DNA of 64,000 nucleotides from Exophiala sp. HKRS030 (GCA_023897205.1 JAHWDD010000001.1:7626001-7690000), one strand, 5' to 3'. Numbered from the stretch's first letter, positions 38,622 through 50,374 are shown. Notes: generated from the letters alone by a model not told the origin. A program made the numbers and translations.

Positions 38622-40419
38622 CTAGATCTCGACCTTGACGCCCTGAGGCTGAGCTTTTGCGACCTCAACATCCCCTGTTTTCTTCACCTTCGTGATCAAC
38701 CCCTGATCAGTCTCAAGTCCAACATTAAGATCATATCCCTTGATGAAAACACTAGCAATCAAACTCAGACCTGAAAGTGCAGCCAAGACGATATAAACAG
38801 TCCTCAAGCTGTCAGTATAGGCCTGCTGCAGTTCTGGCTTCCCACCATCCATCGGAGTGTGCTTGATGATTTCGACCAATGCAGCGGCATCCTGAGCCAG
38901 CGCACTTGCTTGATCTGCCCAGATAGGATATGCTTTTAGGTTATTCATCATCTCATTCTGGAAGATGACGCCACCTATAGCGACGCCTAGTGCTTGACCA
39001 AAGGATCGGAAGAAGACGAACATGGCTACTGCGAATGCCATATCTTTGTTCGATGACGCAGCTTGGAGCTGGAATTGTAGCGAAGGGAATAGTATGCCCA
39101 TCCCAATACCGCTGATCAAATCAATGAAGATCCACTGAGGTATCTTCGTATCGACATCGAGTAGTACCAAGATGCTGAAGCCCAATGTGCTCAAAGCCCA
39201 GCCAATCCAGATGGTCCACCGGTAGCGCCCAGTTTTTGTAATCAGAAGTCCCGTTACCACCGCCATCGGTGCGACCGTGAAGGTAGCGGGGAACAGAGCG
39301 ACGCCTGCGATAACTGGTTTGTAACCTTTCACTGCCTCAAAGTACAATGGTTGATAGTATAATAGACACCATAGCAAAAGGCCGTGTAGCATCGTGGTGA
39401 AGTACGCGATATTAGCAGTCCTATTAGAAAACACCGACAATCGAAGTAGGGGTTCCGCGGCAACATATCTTTCGAAGAGACCGAACCCAACAAGGCCAAG
39501 GGCTCCGACTAGGAGAGGCACTAGAGTCCTCCAGCTAGACCAGCTGTACATAATACCACCCAGGTCAGTGGAATGAGTAAGCTTGTCATGCTGCCGACAA
39601 AGATCGCTGTACCAATCCAATCGACTCTCCGGAGTTTTGCTGCGATGCTCTGTGGGATGACATGGAGGCGAAGGAACAATGGGATCATTACTCCTCCAAT
39701 ACCGATGAAGGGTAGGTTGATCCAGAAAATCCATCTCCATTGAACAGTCGCAAATGCACCACCGATGATCGGGCCAGATACAGAACCGATAGACCACATG
39801 CCTGCAATGATACCGGCCCACTGCCCTCGATACCGCAACGGCACCAAGTCAGTGATGACTATCTCGGTCATGACCATGATCCCTGTAACGCAGAAGACAT
39901 CAGCCTTGCCATGCCAGAAGCAACATGGATCGAAATCTTGTTATGCTTACCTCCACCGCCAATACCTTGCAAGGAACGGCCAGTTAGCAGGATGGTGAAG
40001 TTGTTTGCCAGCGCTGCCATCATAACTCCGATGAAGAAAAAGACAAGGCTGACCATTATAACCGGCATCCTGCCAAAAATATGACTGAAAGACGCAATGT
40101 TTGGCTGAAAGACCGTAGAGGCGAGAAGGAAAGATGTGCCGGCCCAAAAGGCCTCGATAGCAGTCCCTTTCAACTTCTGTGCTATGATGGGCAGTGCAAC
40201 TGATATCGAGGTCCCATCTAGTGCCACCATAAGGGTTAGGACTGCCAATGCGGCGAAGGCCATAACGAAACGCGTCGAGATCTTGAAATCTCCATTTGGG
40301 AGTGCTTCTTTGCTAGTCTCATGAACTGAAGACGACGAGGAGGACGCTGCAGATGATGTGGGAATCTCGTGGGACGACGTGGGTAAAGTTTGCTGTTCAT
40401 TCTCAAGAGGAGGATCCAT
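38622..40419 (-). CDS. MFS transporter, DHA2 family (14 TM drug/toxin exporter), one frame break
   Basis: A proton-driven exporter. Minus-strand exons are 39951-40419 and 38622-39882 (intron 68 nt). One base added in the GGG at 39559-39561 (coding strand TGGGTGG to TGGGGTGG) restores SLLIPLTWGGIMYSWSSW, a segment typical of this family, and gives 576 residues. The start is the ATG at 40419 (MDPPLENEQQ); the earlier in-frame codon is TTG. The acidic and Ser-rich cytosolic N-terminus is followed by VALDGTSISVALP (TM1), GRSLQGIGGGG created by splicing (TM4 region), RYRGQWAGI, and GPIIGG (family motif C). The C-terminus carries a long extracellular loop before the last helix. Its position beside P450, PhzF and SDR genes suggests export of a product or a toxic substrate. 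Confidence 0.9.
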
Positions 40420-41662
40420 TTCAAATGCCAATGCGGTTTCCAGAGTGACTTGAAGTTGTGTGTCCGCGGTTAGAAGCTGATCTTGACAAGTATGGAAGCT
40501 CCCTGGAATTAAAAGTAAAGCTGATGAAACTAGGAGACGGCTCTGGACCCGAGGAAGCGCAATGAGGTGACATTTCGATTAAGTAGCACGTCCTCTTTGA
40601 TAAATTGAACTTTGAATAGAGGTTGCCTAGGACTGCTTGCTAATGCGACATGAAGCGGCGGATTCTTTCCTCCACCTCCATGGTAGAATCCACATAGCTC
40701 GGCTTCATCTGACCTAAACCCCCAATTTTGCTGGGTTGATTGTAAACAAGGCTGAGGATATCGTGGGGACCACAAGGCGATGCCTTCGGCCTGAGATCAA
40801 TGATGCGGTGTAAACTTGAGCCGACTCTTGCTACACCATATCCACCACGAAATACTCTTGGCGCTAGCGTTTTGTTTTTACTTTTTGGGCTTGACGTTGG
40901 TCACCCCAGTGGACGAGCATTACGGACGCAACGAGTGCCCACACAAGATACTTGAATGATGAAACCTATGGTGCTCTGTAATTGCCAGACGAAGGAAATG
41001 AGAGTCGAAGTGACCGTCGAAAGGCTATTGAACACACCATCCGCGCCCTCAGGCTTCGTAGAATTGGAGTTTTCTACTTGATTCTCAACGTAAGGTCAAC
41101 TGTGAAATTTTCAAAGCTTGTGCCAAAACGAAAGTGTAATTTCGGTGGGTCACTCGGGCTTTCTTGAGACCCGATCAAAGTCGACAAAGCATCCCAGACT
41201 GATTGGAAAAGATCATGCTGAAGTGTTCATTGGTGGCTGGTCGAAGAGTGATTGCATTTCCTCTGATGCCGACGGAGAGATTGTTCCTCCGCTCAGCTGT
41301 ACCAGTCGGCGGGCCTACTTACTCAGGCACGATCAGGCTGTCAATCCACGAACAACCTGGACACAACTTGTTTATTGGTTATCACGATACGGTCCTGCAT
41401 ATGTTTTGGTTGATCATAATTAGGTCTGCTACCTGCGCATTGATTATCGCGGTGGTCACAGCACCAAGATGACTAGAGTAGTTTTCTGAATAATCTGCTT
41501 CACTACACTACGGACCACGTGGCGCTGTGCCTTGAGTTCATAGAGCCGACATACGCATAGGCACGACGGCACACAATATCCTGAGACAATTTGCTTCGTG
41601 AAATATACTGGTTTCATGAACGCTTTTCCCACCAGAGCTCATACCAAGGGGAAAATAACACT
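40420..41662. other. intergenic, upstream of the exporter
   Basis: A 1.2-kb stretch to the left of the small possible gene at 41663; no coding signal recognised. Confidence 0.4.
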
Positions 41663-41974
41663 CTAGCTCGGGCTACAATCGAAGTTGGCAGGGGCCAACT
41701 GAGTATTGTTCTTTCTTTTGGCATATTTGCGACGAACGGCATCTTTATTGACGGCTCCGGATGCTGCATCAGCTGTGGTGTTTGCATTCTTATCGTGTCG
41801 CATGACATTTGCCTGCAGCCTCGCTTCTTCGTCTGGTATATCGCCGTCATGGTGTGGCAGCTTCTTCTCTTTGCTTTTTTTTGATTCGATCAAGGCAGGC
41901 TCCGGCGCATCGGTGGCTTGCGTGATGCGAATGGGCTGTTGTGTAGGGTCATCGTCCTTTCCGCCGAGACACAT
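41663..41974 (-). CDS. possible small hydrophilic protein starting MCLGG
   Basis: An ORF of 103 codons beginning with ATG. The composition is charged and disordered (Lys, Asp, Gln, Pro). The start MCLGGKDDD resembles small fungal proteins that begin with Met-Cys and a short glycine-rich or lysine-rich stretch, but I cannot name a family. No introns are obvious, and the C-terminal part (LAPANFDCSPS) may be read past a real exon end. It could be a chance ORF. Confidence 0.3.
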   Translation of the reverse strand: MCLGGKDDDPTQQPIRITQATDAPEPALIESKKSKEKKLPHHDGDIPDEEARLQANVMRHDKNANTTADAASGAVNKDAVRRKYAKRKNNTQLAPANFDCSPS

Positions 41975-42542
41975 GATGATTGAGGGAGATGGTTGACAGA
42001 GTTGTAAGTATTCTCAATTAACGGCGGTGATAATTGTATATTGGAAAGTCGAACGTAGGGTACTTGAATGTATGGAGAAGCTAGATAGTGGTCAATCCAT
42101 GTTACCTTTGTAGCCTACTCTGGCGAACGTCCTTTAGATACTGGCACGTCCATCCGATGGATTTGTTACAGAGGCGCAGCCCGCTGTCATTCGAGAGCAT
42201 GCCGTACTCCTTGCTGTCGAGACAGACTTTGCCCTGGTAAGGTGCAGATGGGTAACGGGATGATTGTCCCGAGTACGAAGCAAGAAATGTTTAAAAATAG
42301 CTGCTACTTTTCGCACGTGCTAGTCAAAACAACACCAAGCATTTCCCCGCGTAACTCGAATCCTCGCTTAGCTTCATCATGCAGGATTGGTAATGCCGAA
42401 GCTTCTATCTGCAGCCTGGACAATACTTCGAAGAGGGCACTTAGTAGGGTGTTCTACCACCTCCTGTTTACTTGCGTTAATGGCTAATATGAAATGCTAG
42501 TTCCGTCATTATCCGTTAGCACGCCCCTGCACCATCATGATA
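41975..42542. other. intergenic upstream of the small ORF, to the PhzF stop
   Basis: 568 bp with no recognisable gene. Confidence 0.4.
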
Positions 42543-43471
42543 CTAATATAGTAACTCTCCCTTCATGACTGGTCTTGACTGGCCAGAGAGAATAATGGTC
42601 TGGATGGCTTTGCCATCATTACTGAGGTGGACCTCGGAACCGATGACACTACGTCTGCCCATCTCGACACCTTGCTCCAACTCGAACATGTACTTTCCGC
42701 CAGGGCTTCCCCTCTGCAGGGCAAGGTATGCTGTCAGTGCAGCACTTGCAGCTCCTGTGGCAGGATCTTCCAGCCCAAGTCCAATCATTCTCTGTTGAAT
42801 GCGAATGACTCCATCTCCTTGATCGGGCTTGTAAATATAGAACAAATCGGCTATCAAACCTTCTGCCCAGCCCTGGTCGAGATCTGATGCCGTGGGGATG
42901 TCGACCTTGGTGACCTTGACATTGTTGAGTAACTCTGATTGTGAAGTAAGGTCGAGCAGTCCAAAAGTCACGCCATTCACAATCGAAACAACAGGAACAG
43001 CCGCATCCTCAAAATAGGTAGATTTGAGCCCGGGCTGAGAATCAACAACTCTGTGCCAAGGTATCTGGGCAGCATGCTGGCGAAAGTCGTGTGGGATCTT
43101 TGCTGCGGCCCTCCCATGAACGCGATCGTAGGATGCTTTGACATTTCCTGCCTTCAAGACAATAGTGATCTCGTCTCGATTTTTTTCCAAATTCTCGAAG
43201 ATATAAGATGCCGCACCAATGGTTGGGTGTCCTGCAAATGGTATTTCTGCTTCGGGGTGAAAATGTCGAGCTTGTATGTCGCAATAACATCATTGGAATG
43301 GGGCTCGTGCAAAAATACAGTCTCTGAGAAGTTAAACTCGATTGCTATTGTCTGTTTCTCTGATTGCGTCAAAGTCGCGTCTTGCGGGACATGAACGATC
43401 GCAAGCTGGTTGCCCTTGAATGGTTCATTGGTAAAAACGTCGCTAGTGTTATATCTGAATACACGACCCAT
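42543..43471 (-). CDS. PhzF-family isomerase, one frame break
   Basis: The PhzF/diaminopimelate-epimerase fold covers isomerases and hydrolases acting on small acids; in bacteria PhzF isomerises an intermediate of phenazine synthesis, but most fungal members have unknown substrates. The start at 43471 (MGRVFRYNTSDVFTNEPFKGN) begins at the conserved family N-terminus. A base added at about 43250 (AAGCA to AAGGCA) joins FTPK with AEIPFAGHPTIG, the highly conserved central motif, giving 309 residues, the usual length. The second half-motif is EDPATGAASAALTAYL. The catalytic Glu expected after NF-S-E (residues SETVFL) is present. The gene is divergent from the SDR gene, with 766 bp between start codons, so the two could be co-regulated. 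Confidence 0.9.
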
Positions 43472-44237
43472 GACTTCGATGAAGAAGCTGCGTTGACTCG
43501 CGGTTCTGTGGTATTTGGCGAGGTATTCTGGTCTCTCCATAGAGTGGTGTTGGTTAACAAGCACCTTTGGGGTCTTGTAAGCTCGCATTTTATATGTTCT
43601 TACGGTGGAGCCAAACACATTGCTGATGAGATATTGGTGTCGTTGTCATAGGGCGCTCCCCAGCCTAGGTACCGTCAAATCGCTGTCTCCGCCAGAGGGA
43701 TCCTGGATCTGCTTTGAAATGAATACTAAATACAACTGTTACTGGCCAAGGTATCGCAGGGAGACTTACGGTCAACCCAGCCAAGCTGAAGGCCAGCCCT
43801 CGTGATTATTAATGCTTTCTCTTACGCTCAACTCAAGCATTGGCTCGCGTTTGTGCCTCTCTCAATATCTACCCCATCTCTATTTGGCCTGATGGGATTT
43901 CTTAGACAAGAATCAAAGCATGCCATGCCCGGGCACGGCTGGACAAGAAGTTGAAGGATGTCATGACACGATTTACAAAAACATCGCGCATGCCTTATGA
44001 AGTGCATTACTTGTTAGATATTTGAGTAGTTTCGGGTGACGATGGTCCGGACGAGCGAGGCACTTCCAATGGCCCTGGCTCGCTGCGGGGTTGTTTGCCT
44101 GGCGCGTCATTCCACCTACTCTCCGCTTAATGTCTCCTGATGTTTGTGATATAAGGATATCTGCATGAATTTAATTCAATATATGCTTGTACGACTATCG
44201 CTTCAAGGCCGCAATTAGCTATTCGATTGTTGCAATC
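43472..44237. promoter_or_regulatory. divergent promoter region, PhzF / SDR
   Basis: A 766-bp gap between the start codons of the PhzF and SDR genes, which face away from each other. It must contain both promoters; no motif was identified with confidence. Confidence 0.55.
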
Positions 44238-45081
44238 ATGTCTTATGAAGGACGACTCGCCATCATCGCTGGTGGCATAGGTATATATTCATTCTGACGT
44301 TGTCATTAAGCCTGGTTAACACAATTTGCCAGGCGGCCTTGGTTCAACGACTGCGCTACGGCTCAAGGACAACGGAGCACAATTAGCTTTGCTGTATGCG
44401 CCATTTGAAGCTTCACGAGTGAAGCAAACGCTTGAATCAGTGTTTCTAAGCGAAAACCCTGAAGGAGTCTCGACATATGAATGTGACATCACCTCCGAAA
44501 GTTCTGTGAAGGAGGTTTTCAACCGCATTGGAGAGCTCGAAGCTTTCCCCTCCATTCTGATCAACGCAGCAGGTTATGTTTCCGTGCAACCACTTGAAGA
44601 TACTTCGGCGGATGAGGCGCTGAGAAACTTCCTGCCAAATTTACTCGGGCCCTTCATCACGAGCAATGCTTTCTTTCGACTCTATCAGCTGAAGGTCAAG
44701 AGTTTCGACCAAGGCAAGGCGCCTCCGGGACGGATCGTTAGCATCGCATCACAAGCTGCTCACGTTGCATTGGACGGTCACGGCGCATATTGTGCCTCGA
44801 AAGCCGGGCTGATTGGACACACTCGGTGTATGGCAAGTGAGTGGGGGCCCAAAGGTATTACAGCCAACACAGTCAGTCCGACAGTGACTTGGACTCGTCT
44901 AGCGGCAAAGGCATGGGCGGATGAAACAAAGAAAGAGAAACATTTATCCCAAATCCCAACCGGCCGTTTTAGTGTTCCGTCCGAGATCGCTCATGCCATC
45001 GAGTTTCTCTGTCGTGACGAGAGTGCCATGATAAATGGTGCGGATATTCGAATCGATGGGGGATTTACCATTAGTCGGTAG
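44238..45081 (+). CDS. short-chain dehydrogenase/reductase (classical SDR)
   Basis: An NAD(P)-dependent oxidoreductase of the FabG type. Exons are 44238-44280 and 44333-45081 (intron 52 nt), giving 263 residues, the classical length. The cofactor motif GGIGGLGS spans the splice at residues 12-19. NAAG (residues about 91-94) stabilises the central sheet. The catalytic Ser is in RIVSIASQAA, and the Tyr and Lys in YCASK. The family C-terminal IDGGFTISR is present. An acidic residue after the second strand (in CDITSE) is conserved. Whether it uses NADH or NADPH and on what alcohol or ketone is not decidable. It is placed next to PhzF, the DHA2 exporter and the LDI-like gene. Confidence 0.92.
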
Positions 45082-46130
45082 TTTAGAGATTGGAGCATTG
45101 GAAGGTCCTAACCAAGGCGAGGCTTATTTCATGTCGAATTTGAACCACATCCTTGAGGGGATGTTGAATGCCCGTCGTGCACCTTTCCAGAGGTCACAAA
45201 ATGTAGGGTGTCTTACAATGAAGAGATCCCCTGGAATTTCGTACTGAAATTATGATAGAGGACAAAACTGACTAGGGATGGCAGACGAGATGATCGCAAA
45301 AGTCCCATTAGCCGCAATGCACTTGCCTCGGGTAGAAAAGAGTACGAGACTCACGGTGACGTCATAGCTGTAATGCCTCGAACGACGCCAGTCCGTTCCT
45401 TAGATATGTAACCAACAACAATGTGCTATGAAATGGTAACTGAGGCCGAGTAAACTGCATCGAAGTTATGGCATGGGTCAATAGGATCAGTTCCTGATTG
45501 CCACCATCTAGGATTGGGAAAGTGCACGATCCAATGAGTTCTTTAGCATCTGTCCCCGCAAGATCGTTTTCGGGTTTCAGCTGCCGTCTCTGGGGAACGA
45601 GAAGAGGGAACCCTTCAGCTTCCTCGTGTTTCACCACTTTTTGTGCAACTTTGAAAGATAATTATGACTAGTCAAAGTCTAACACGGCCTGTCTCACAAT
45701 CATTGTGAAATCCTCTTGAATAGCTTTTTCCTCCCGCTATTGCAGCTGACTGCGTGGCGTCGCGTGCAATAAGACTTTACGCGAATATCCGCGTCGACTA
45801 TGGGGAAAGACAAATGCAGGCTTGAACGAGCGAATCCTGAACTGTTGAAACCAGAGCTCTGATCCCGGTCGATGGTCATAACTCCCTGCTATTGACCACT
45901 TCTTGCTGCACGACCACCCATCAAGCATACCAAGCTCGTGTTCACGAAGCTCAAGCTTCAATAGCTGAAGCTGCTGACCTTGAAGGGGAAAACATCGATC
46001 GCGACCATCATGGATAATCTGCCGTTTGTTGAAATGGGCTTCGACTGCCACATTTCGCCCTCGAGGACCCAAGGAATTCTTTCACTGAGGGCCCCGTATC
46101 CTACTTGATCTGACAAAATAGCCTGGAATC
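45082..46130. other. intergenic, SDR to beta-helix gene
   Basis: A 1049-bp gap. A 111-codon ORF on the minus strand at 45737-46072 has no recognisable domain and was not called. Confidence 0.45.
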
Positions 46131-47198
46131 ATGAAGATCGAAAATTCCATTAGGACCGCCTTTGCTTTGACGAGCATCTTGCTAAGCCAGTTGGCTTTGG
46201 CGCAACACAATAGTACCAGAGTCCACGTACTCGCTGGCGAATCTATCCAAAAAGCGATCGACGCGGCCGAGCCTGGTAGCCATATTATTGTCGAAGCTGG
46301 AACATACGCCGAACAGCTGACTATATCGAACAATGGCACCCTTCTCATCGGCCTGGGTGCGATTCTTGTTCCACCTGTCAACGTCACAAACAATACATGT
46401 TCCGGGCTCGGCGGTCCGGGTACCGAGGCTGGTATATGCATCACCGGAGCGAAGATTGAGCTGGCCGACTATGTTGTTGAGCACCGGAAGGTTCTGTCAG
46501 TTGGAACACCAATCAGTGACGTGCTGGTTACTGGATTTGAAGTGCATAACTTCACAGGCCAAAATATCGCTGTCGTAGGGGGTGATGGCGTGCTCGTGAC
46601 TGGGAACGCCCTGCACAATGGTGACACATACGGCGCACTCACGGTAGGATCAAACAACACAATTATCGACGGTAATACAATCAAATCAGCTGGGGCACTT
46701 CGTTTTATAGGCATTTGTATGGACGATGCGGGTGATGTATGGGTCTCGAACAACCACGTTAGCGGCTATTACGTTGGACTATGCTGCCAGACATCGAATG
46801 CTCGAGTGTTTGGCAACAATATCACGAATAGCTGTATTGGGGCTTTTGTTGATCCCTTTATCGAAGGCGTCAAGCTTTTCAACAATTCTGTCAGCCAGCC
46901 GAGTCCGAATTGCACAGATGAGTCCGGCACCGCAGGAATAACTGTTGGTGGTGGCATCAATGCTACCATCCAATATAACGAGGTCGAAGGCATGAAGACG
47001 GTGAATAAAACAGGAGCGGGTATCGTTATTCTCGACTTCCCTGCCGGGGACACCGTGGCAATCGCGTCGGGCAATCGAGTCATTGACAATTTTGCGCATG
47101 ATAATGATTACGACTTGGCCATCATCTCGAATGGAACGGACAATGTATTTGAGGGCAACGACTGTGACACTCCCGCAGAACTCTGCGGCGCCTCATAG
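46131..47198 (+). CDS. secreted right-handed parallel beta-helix protein
   Basis: A single-exon, 355-residue protein with a signal peptide (residues 1-24, ending QLALA/Q). The body is a run of short beta-strand repeats typical of pectate-lyase/NosD-like helices: HIIVEAGTYAEQLTI, GVLVTGNALHNGDTYGALTVG, NTIIDGNTIKSAG, VWVSNNHVSGYYVGLCC, ARVFGNNITNS, KLFNNSVSQ, ATIQYNEVEGMK. Several N-x-S/T sites are present. Such proteins bind or cleave extracellular polysaccharide, but I cannot assign a catalytic lineage: no pectate-lyase calcium site was recognised. It is convergent with the LDI-like gene, with only 158 bp between stops. Confidence 0.82.
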   Translation: MKIENSIRTAFALTSILLSQLALAQHNSTRVHVLAGESIQKAIDAAEPGSHIIVEAGTYAEQLTISNNGTLLIGLGAILVPPVNVTNNTCSGLGGPGTEAGICITGAKIELADYVVEHRKVLSVGTPISDVLVTGFEVHNFTGQNIAVVGGDGVLVTGNALHNGDTYGALTVGSNNTIIDGNTIKSAGALRFIGICMDDAGDVWVSNNHVSGYYVGLCCQTSNARVFGNNITNSCIGAFVDPFIEGVKLFNNSVSQPSPNCTDESGTAGITVGGGINATIQYNEVEGMKTVNKTGAGIVILDFPAGDTVAIASGNRVIDNFAHDNDYDLAIISNGTDNVFEGNDCDTPAELCGAS

Positions 47199-47356
47199 CG
47201 ACAGAAGCAGACAACCTTGAATTGAATTTGATGTTACATGCCTGTAATCTAAGGATTAAATCCTTAGTAAGACACCTGCACGGTTAATATGACGTTTGAA
47301 GCAGCGAGCGTTATATAGTGACGTTATTAGTCTATGATAAGTTGAAAGTCTTTGCT

Positions 47357-49203
47357 CTACGCTTTCAAGAAGATAATGTCTCTTTCCTCCCCTCTCTTGA
47401 CCACAAGCGAGACTTCGAAAGATTCCCCGGCTTGTACGTCCTTGGCCGCGGTTAAAGCTCCGTCGATATACAGACCCCATGTTCCGGCGTGGAGGTTCCG
47501 CGCAACCGGATTGATCGTCACACTTTCGTCACATCCTTTGCCCTGGTAGTCCCAGCCCTTGACTGTCAGGATCAACGCGTTAACATTACCATCCCACTGG
47601 CCCCGCAACACACTGACACCTGTCCCTGGCCTGACGAAGTCCAGGTTATCGATCCATGGGGTCTGTCCGATGTGCTCGCTTGACCAAGGGTTCTCATACA
47701 TGATCTTTTGTCCATCCTTGACATTGAGCCTTCCATATCCGATAGCCGCATTGCCCGTATACGGAGAAACAAATGTCCATTTGACAGTATCGTCGTTCCC
47801 AAATTTGAATGGACTATCTTCACGGCGGTAGTAAAGTCCTCCATCAAACCATTCAGGGTTCAGATTCTCATCTGCGTAGGACAGGAGACTGGAAAGCTCA
47901 TCAGCCTTGCCTAGCTCGGAAAGCCACTGTACAACATAGCCGAAACAAGGTTTGTTGTATGGGAAAGGCGGCCCAGTGCGCGCCTCAATCTCCTTTTTGG
48001 CTAGAGCAACGGCTTTGGAAAGGATATCCAAGTCATCAGCAGTCTCATCTTCATGAGTGTGATTGGCAAGAATGGCACGGTAATGCTTCGCGACAATAGG
48101 AGGCTGGAGGTTGAATTGGCCTGAGGTCTTGGTAATGAAACCGAGGATCTGCCTCTCGTACAAAGCCTCAACCAATGCTGGATTCCAGCTATGCATAAAA
48201 GCACCAGTCCTAAAGAATGGATTAGTCATGCGACTGATGTTGCAACTTGAATGAGGCTTACCAGGCGGACCATGCCAGGTCAGAGGTTTCAAAGATGTGG
48301 TCTTGCTTGACCATCCACCAATCCACAAAACGTCCATCATTTTGGGAGAAGCCATTCTTTTTCTCCCAGGCTGCCGTGTATTTGGGCATGATATCGCCGG
48401 CGACGTCAGTACCATCGCGTACGTCGTTATATCTGACAGCAATGAGCTAAAATAATGTTAGCATGTCTGATGGCGTAGTAACAGGAATGGATTCGACATA
48501 CTGGAAATTGATTGCAGACTATAAAGACGACGTTGGGCTCACAGCACACTCCAACCCAACCAGTTTGTTCCATCTCAGCAAGGATGACTTTCTGCAAGGA
48601 TCTGTTGCTATACTTGAAACTTTCCGGACCAAAGCCAAAGAACATGGGATCCCACCGAAAGACCAGCGAGTCGTCTTTTTCAAACTCATCGTCATCAAAG
48701 AGCATTCCATAGAGGCTGGTCATGAGGAGGAGATGTCCACTGTACATGATGTTTTCCCTCGCGACTGGATCCGCCCACGGCTTTCGTAATTCTTGCAAGG
48801 AAGGATCGGTACGAGAATTGCCGTGTGAGGTTAGGAACCAGTATCCCCAGACGTCGCGGCGAAGCATTTTGTGAATGAGCTGGCGCAGCATAGGCTTGAA
48901 AACAGTACGAACGGCCGGTAGTCGATGATAGTGAGCGAGGGATGCTGCATATGCCATGGTGGCCAGTTGGTAACGGTAGGCATCGAGAAATTCCTGGCCT
49001 GGATCGGCCGTGCCCATGAAACGCCATTCTCCGTCTGGTTGGAAGGCTAGATTGTAGAAATGGCGAAGATGACCGACCTGCTCCGGGGATAACTTCACAT
49101 AATCGGACAAGTCAATTGGCAGGGTAGCTGGCAAGGCTTCATTTGGGCTTTCACCTATAACCTTGATGATTGAGGGAACGATCTGAGTTCTTGTTGCTGT
49201 CAT
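47357..49203 (-). CDS. linalool dehydratase/isomerase (LDI)-like enzyme
   Basis: The bacterial LDI interconverts myrcene, linalool and geraniol with an (alpha,alpha)6 barrel. Minus-strand exons are 48502-49203, 48262-48446 and 47357-48209 (introns 55 and 52 nt), giving 579 residues in one clean frame, longer than bacterial LDI by N- and C-terminal additions. Shared segments: YRYQLATMAYAASLAHYHRLP, RDVWGYW, NIMYSGHLLLMTSLYG, LFDDDEF, WVGVCCEPNVVFIVCNQFP, NPEWFDGGLYY and GNAAIGYGRLNV. Cys221 (of CEPN) and Cys230 (of CNQ) keep the nine-residue spacing of the two active-site cysteines of the bacterial enzyme. A C-terminal region of about 110 residues (from the RGQWDGNVNAL segment) looks like an added beta domain. 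No signal peptide, unlike the periplasmic bacterial protein. Substrate is inferred only by family: a terpenoid or other tertiary alcohol is possible. Confidence 0.88.
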
Positions 49204-50374
49204 GATGGGAGGGTCATAACACGTGCAGGGTGCAACAGCAACAGGACTGGGTCATGGGTTTTCACAGGAATATGAATAGAAGAGAGCACGGTTGAGTTAC
49301 CGTGCTACCCTCCTCTTATGGCCGAGGGGCGAGGTTGAAGATGACATAGGTTATAAGGCCACCGAAGCTGAAATTCATGGTATGATGAGCCCATGGAAAA
49401 GAGCGATAGAAGCCCTCTTGCCCGTTGGTAAAGACGAAGTGCTCGGCATGGTGGACACGCCGTCTGATAGCGTCCAAGAAAAATAGCGGACAATGCATTG
49501 TGTTACGGCCGTGGCTCGTTGTGCCTCGCACATTTTGGATCCGGTCTCTCAGTTAGAAGTGTCCATTGGGTCTCCAACATACCGTGGACTGATCATACAC
49601 TCCTTGAGACGTAATCAGTTCATCGTACAACACGAAGTAAGGCGGCAAGAGCCTTAGGGGCCGTTGAGGGTCTGCTTACACGAGAACTGGCATTAGAGAA
49701 TATCATATATGTAACATCTGGCCTGTGCGCTTGCCCAAAACCTGCCATTTTGAGTGGCAGGTGCTATTGTAATGGGAAGCTGAAACATCTAACTACTCCG
49801 TAGTTGAGACGCGGGGTTCAAGATCATCCACACAGTACAGTGCTCCGTACTTGTCAGCATTTAGGTATCGGAGTTTATGGCAGTGTCTGGGATGAGAGTA
49901 CGAGAAAGCTGATCAAAGGACACGTTGAATTGTGTTAACACCGTAGGTGACGGTCTCGTCGTAATGCTAACGTTAGGCGGTGTGGTGGCAACAAGCCCCA
50001 AAGTACCTAGGGTCGTTCCACTGAAGCTACTATGGAGCAGTTAGTTGGCTAATGATTTAAGGATCAGGATCTAGCCAAGATGGTAGGGCTAGGTGGGTTC
50101 AGCGCTAACGAGCGAACTTGTTTCCTCGCACGTGTCGGTGCGTGTCTGTGTCTTGTTAATTAGGTAGCTCGAGCGCGTACGAGGTATTTTCGCTAATGAT
50201 CATCCCTTTGGCTTGGGCCAAGAGAGGCTCCGAAGTCTGGCGTAACTGGGGAACCACAATACTCCGTACTGTTTCCTGCTTGGGATCGGCGCAAGGGTCA
50301 CAGGCCTGGGATGGCACGAATGCAACAATCAAAATTCCATTGACGAGCCGCCCAGGAGTCCAGAGCCAGCACTT

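Noticed and set aside
45737..46072. 111-codon minus-strand ORF
   Set aside because: No recognisable features; it lies in the promoter of the beta-helix gene.
49800..49880. tRNA-like GGTTCAAG box
   Set aside because: A GGGGTTCAAGATC word resembles a B box, but no matching A box or cloverleaf could be drawn.
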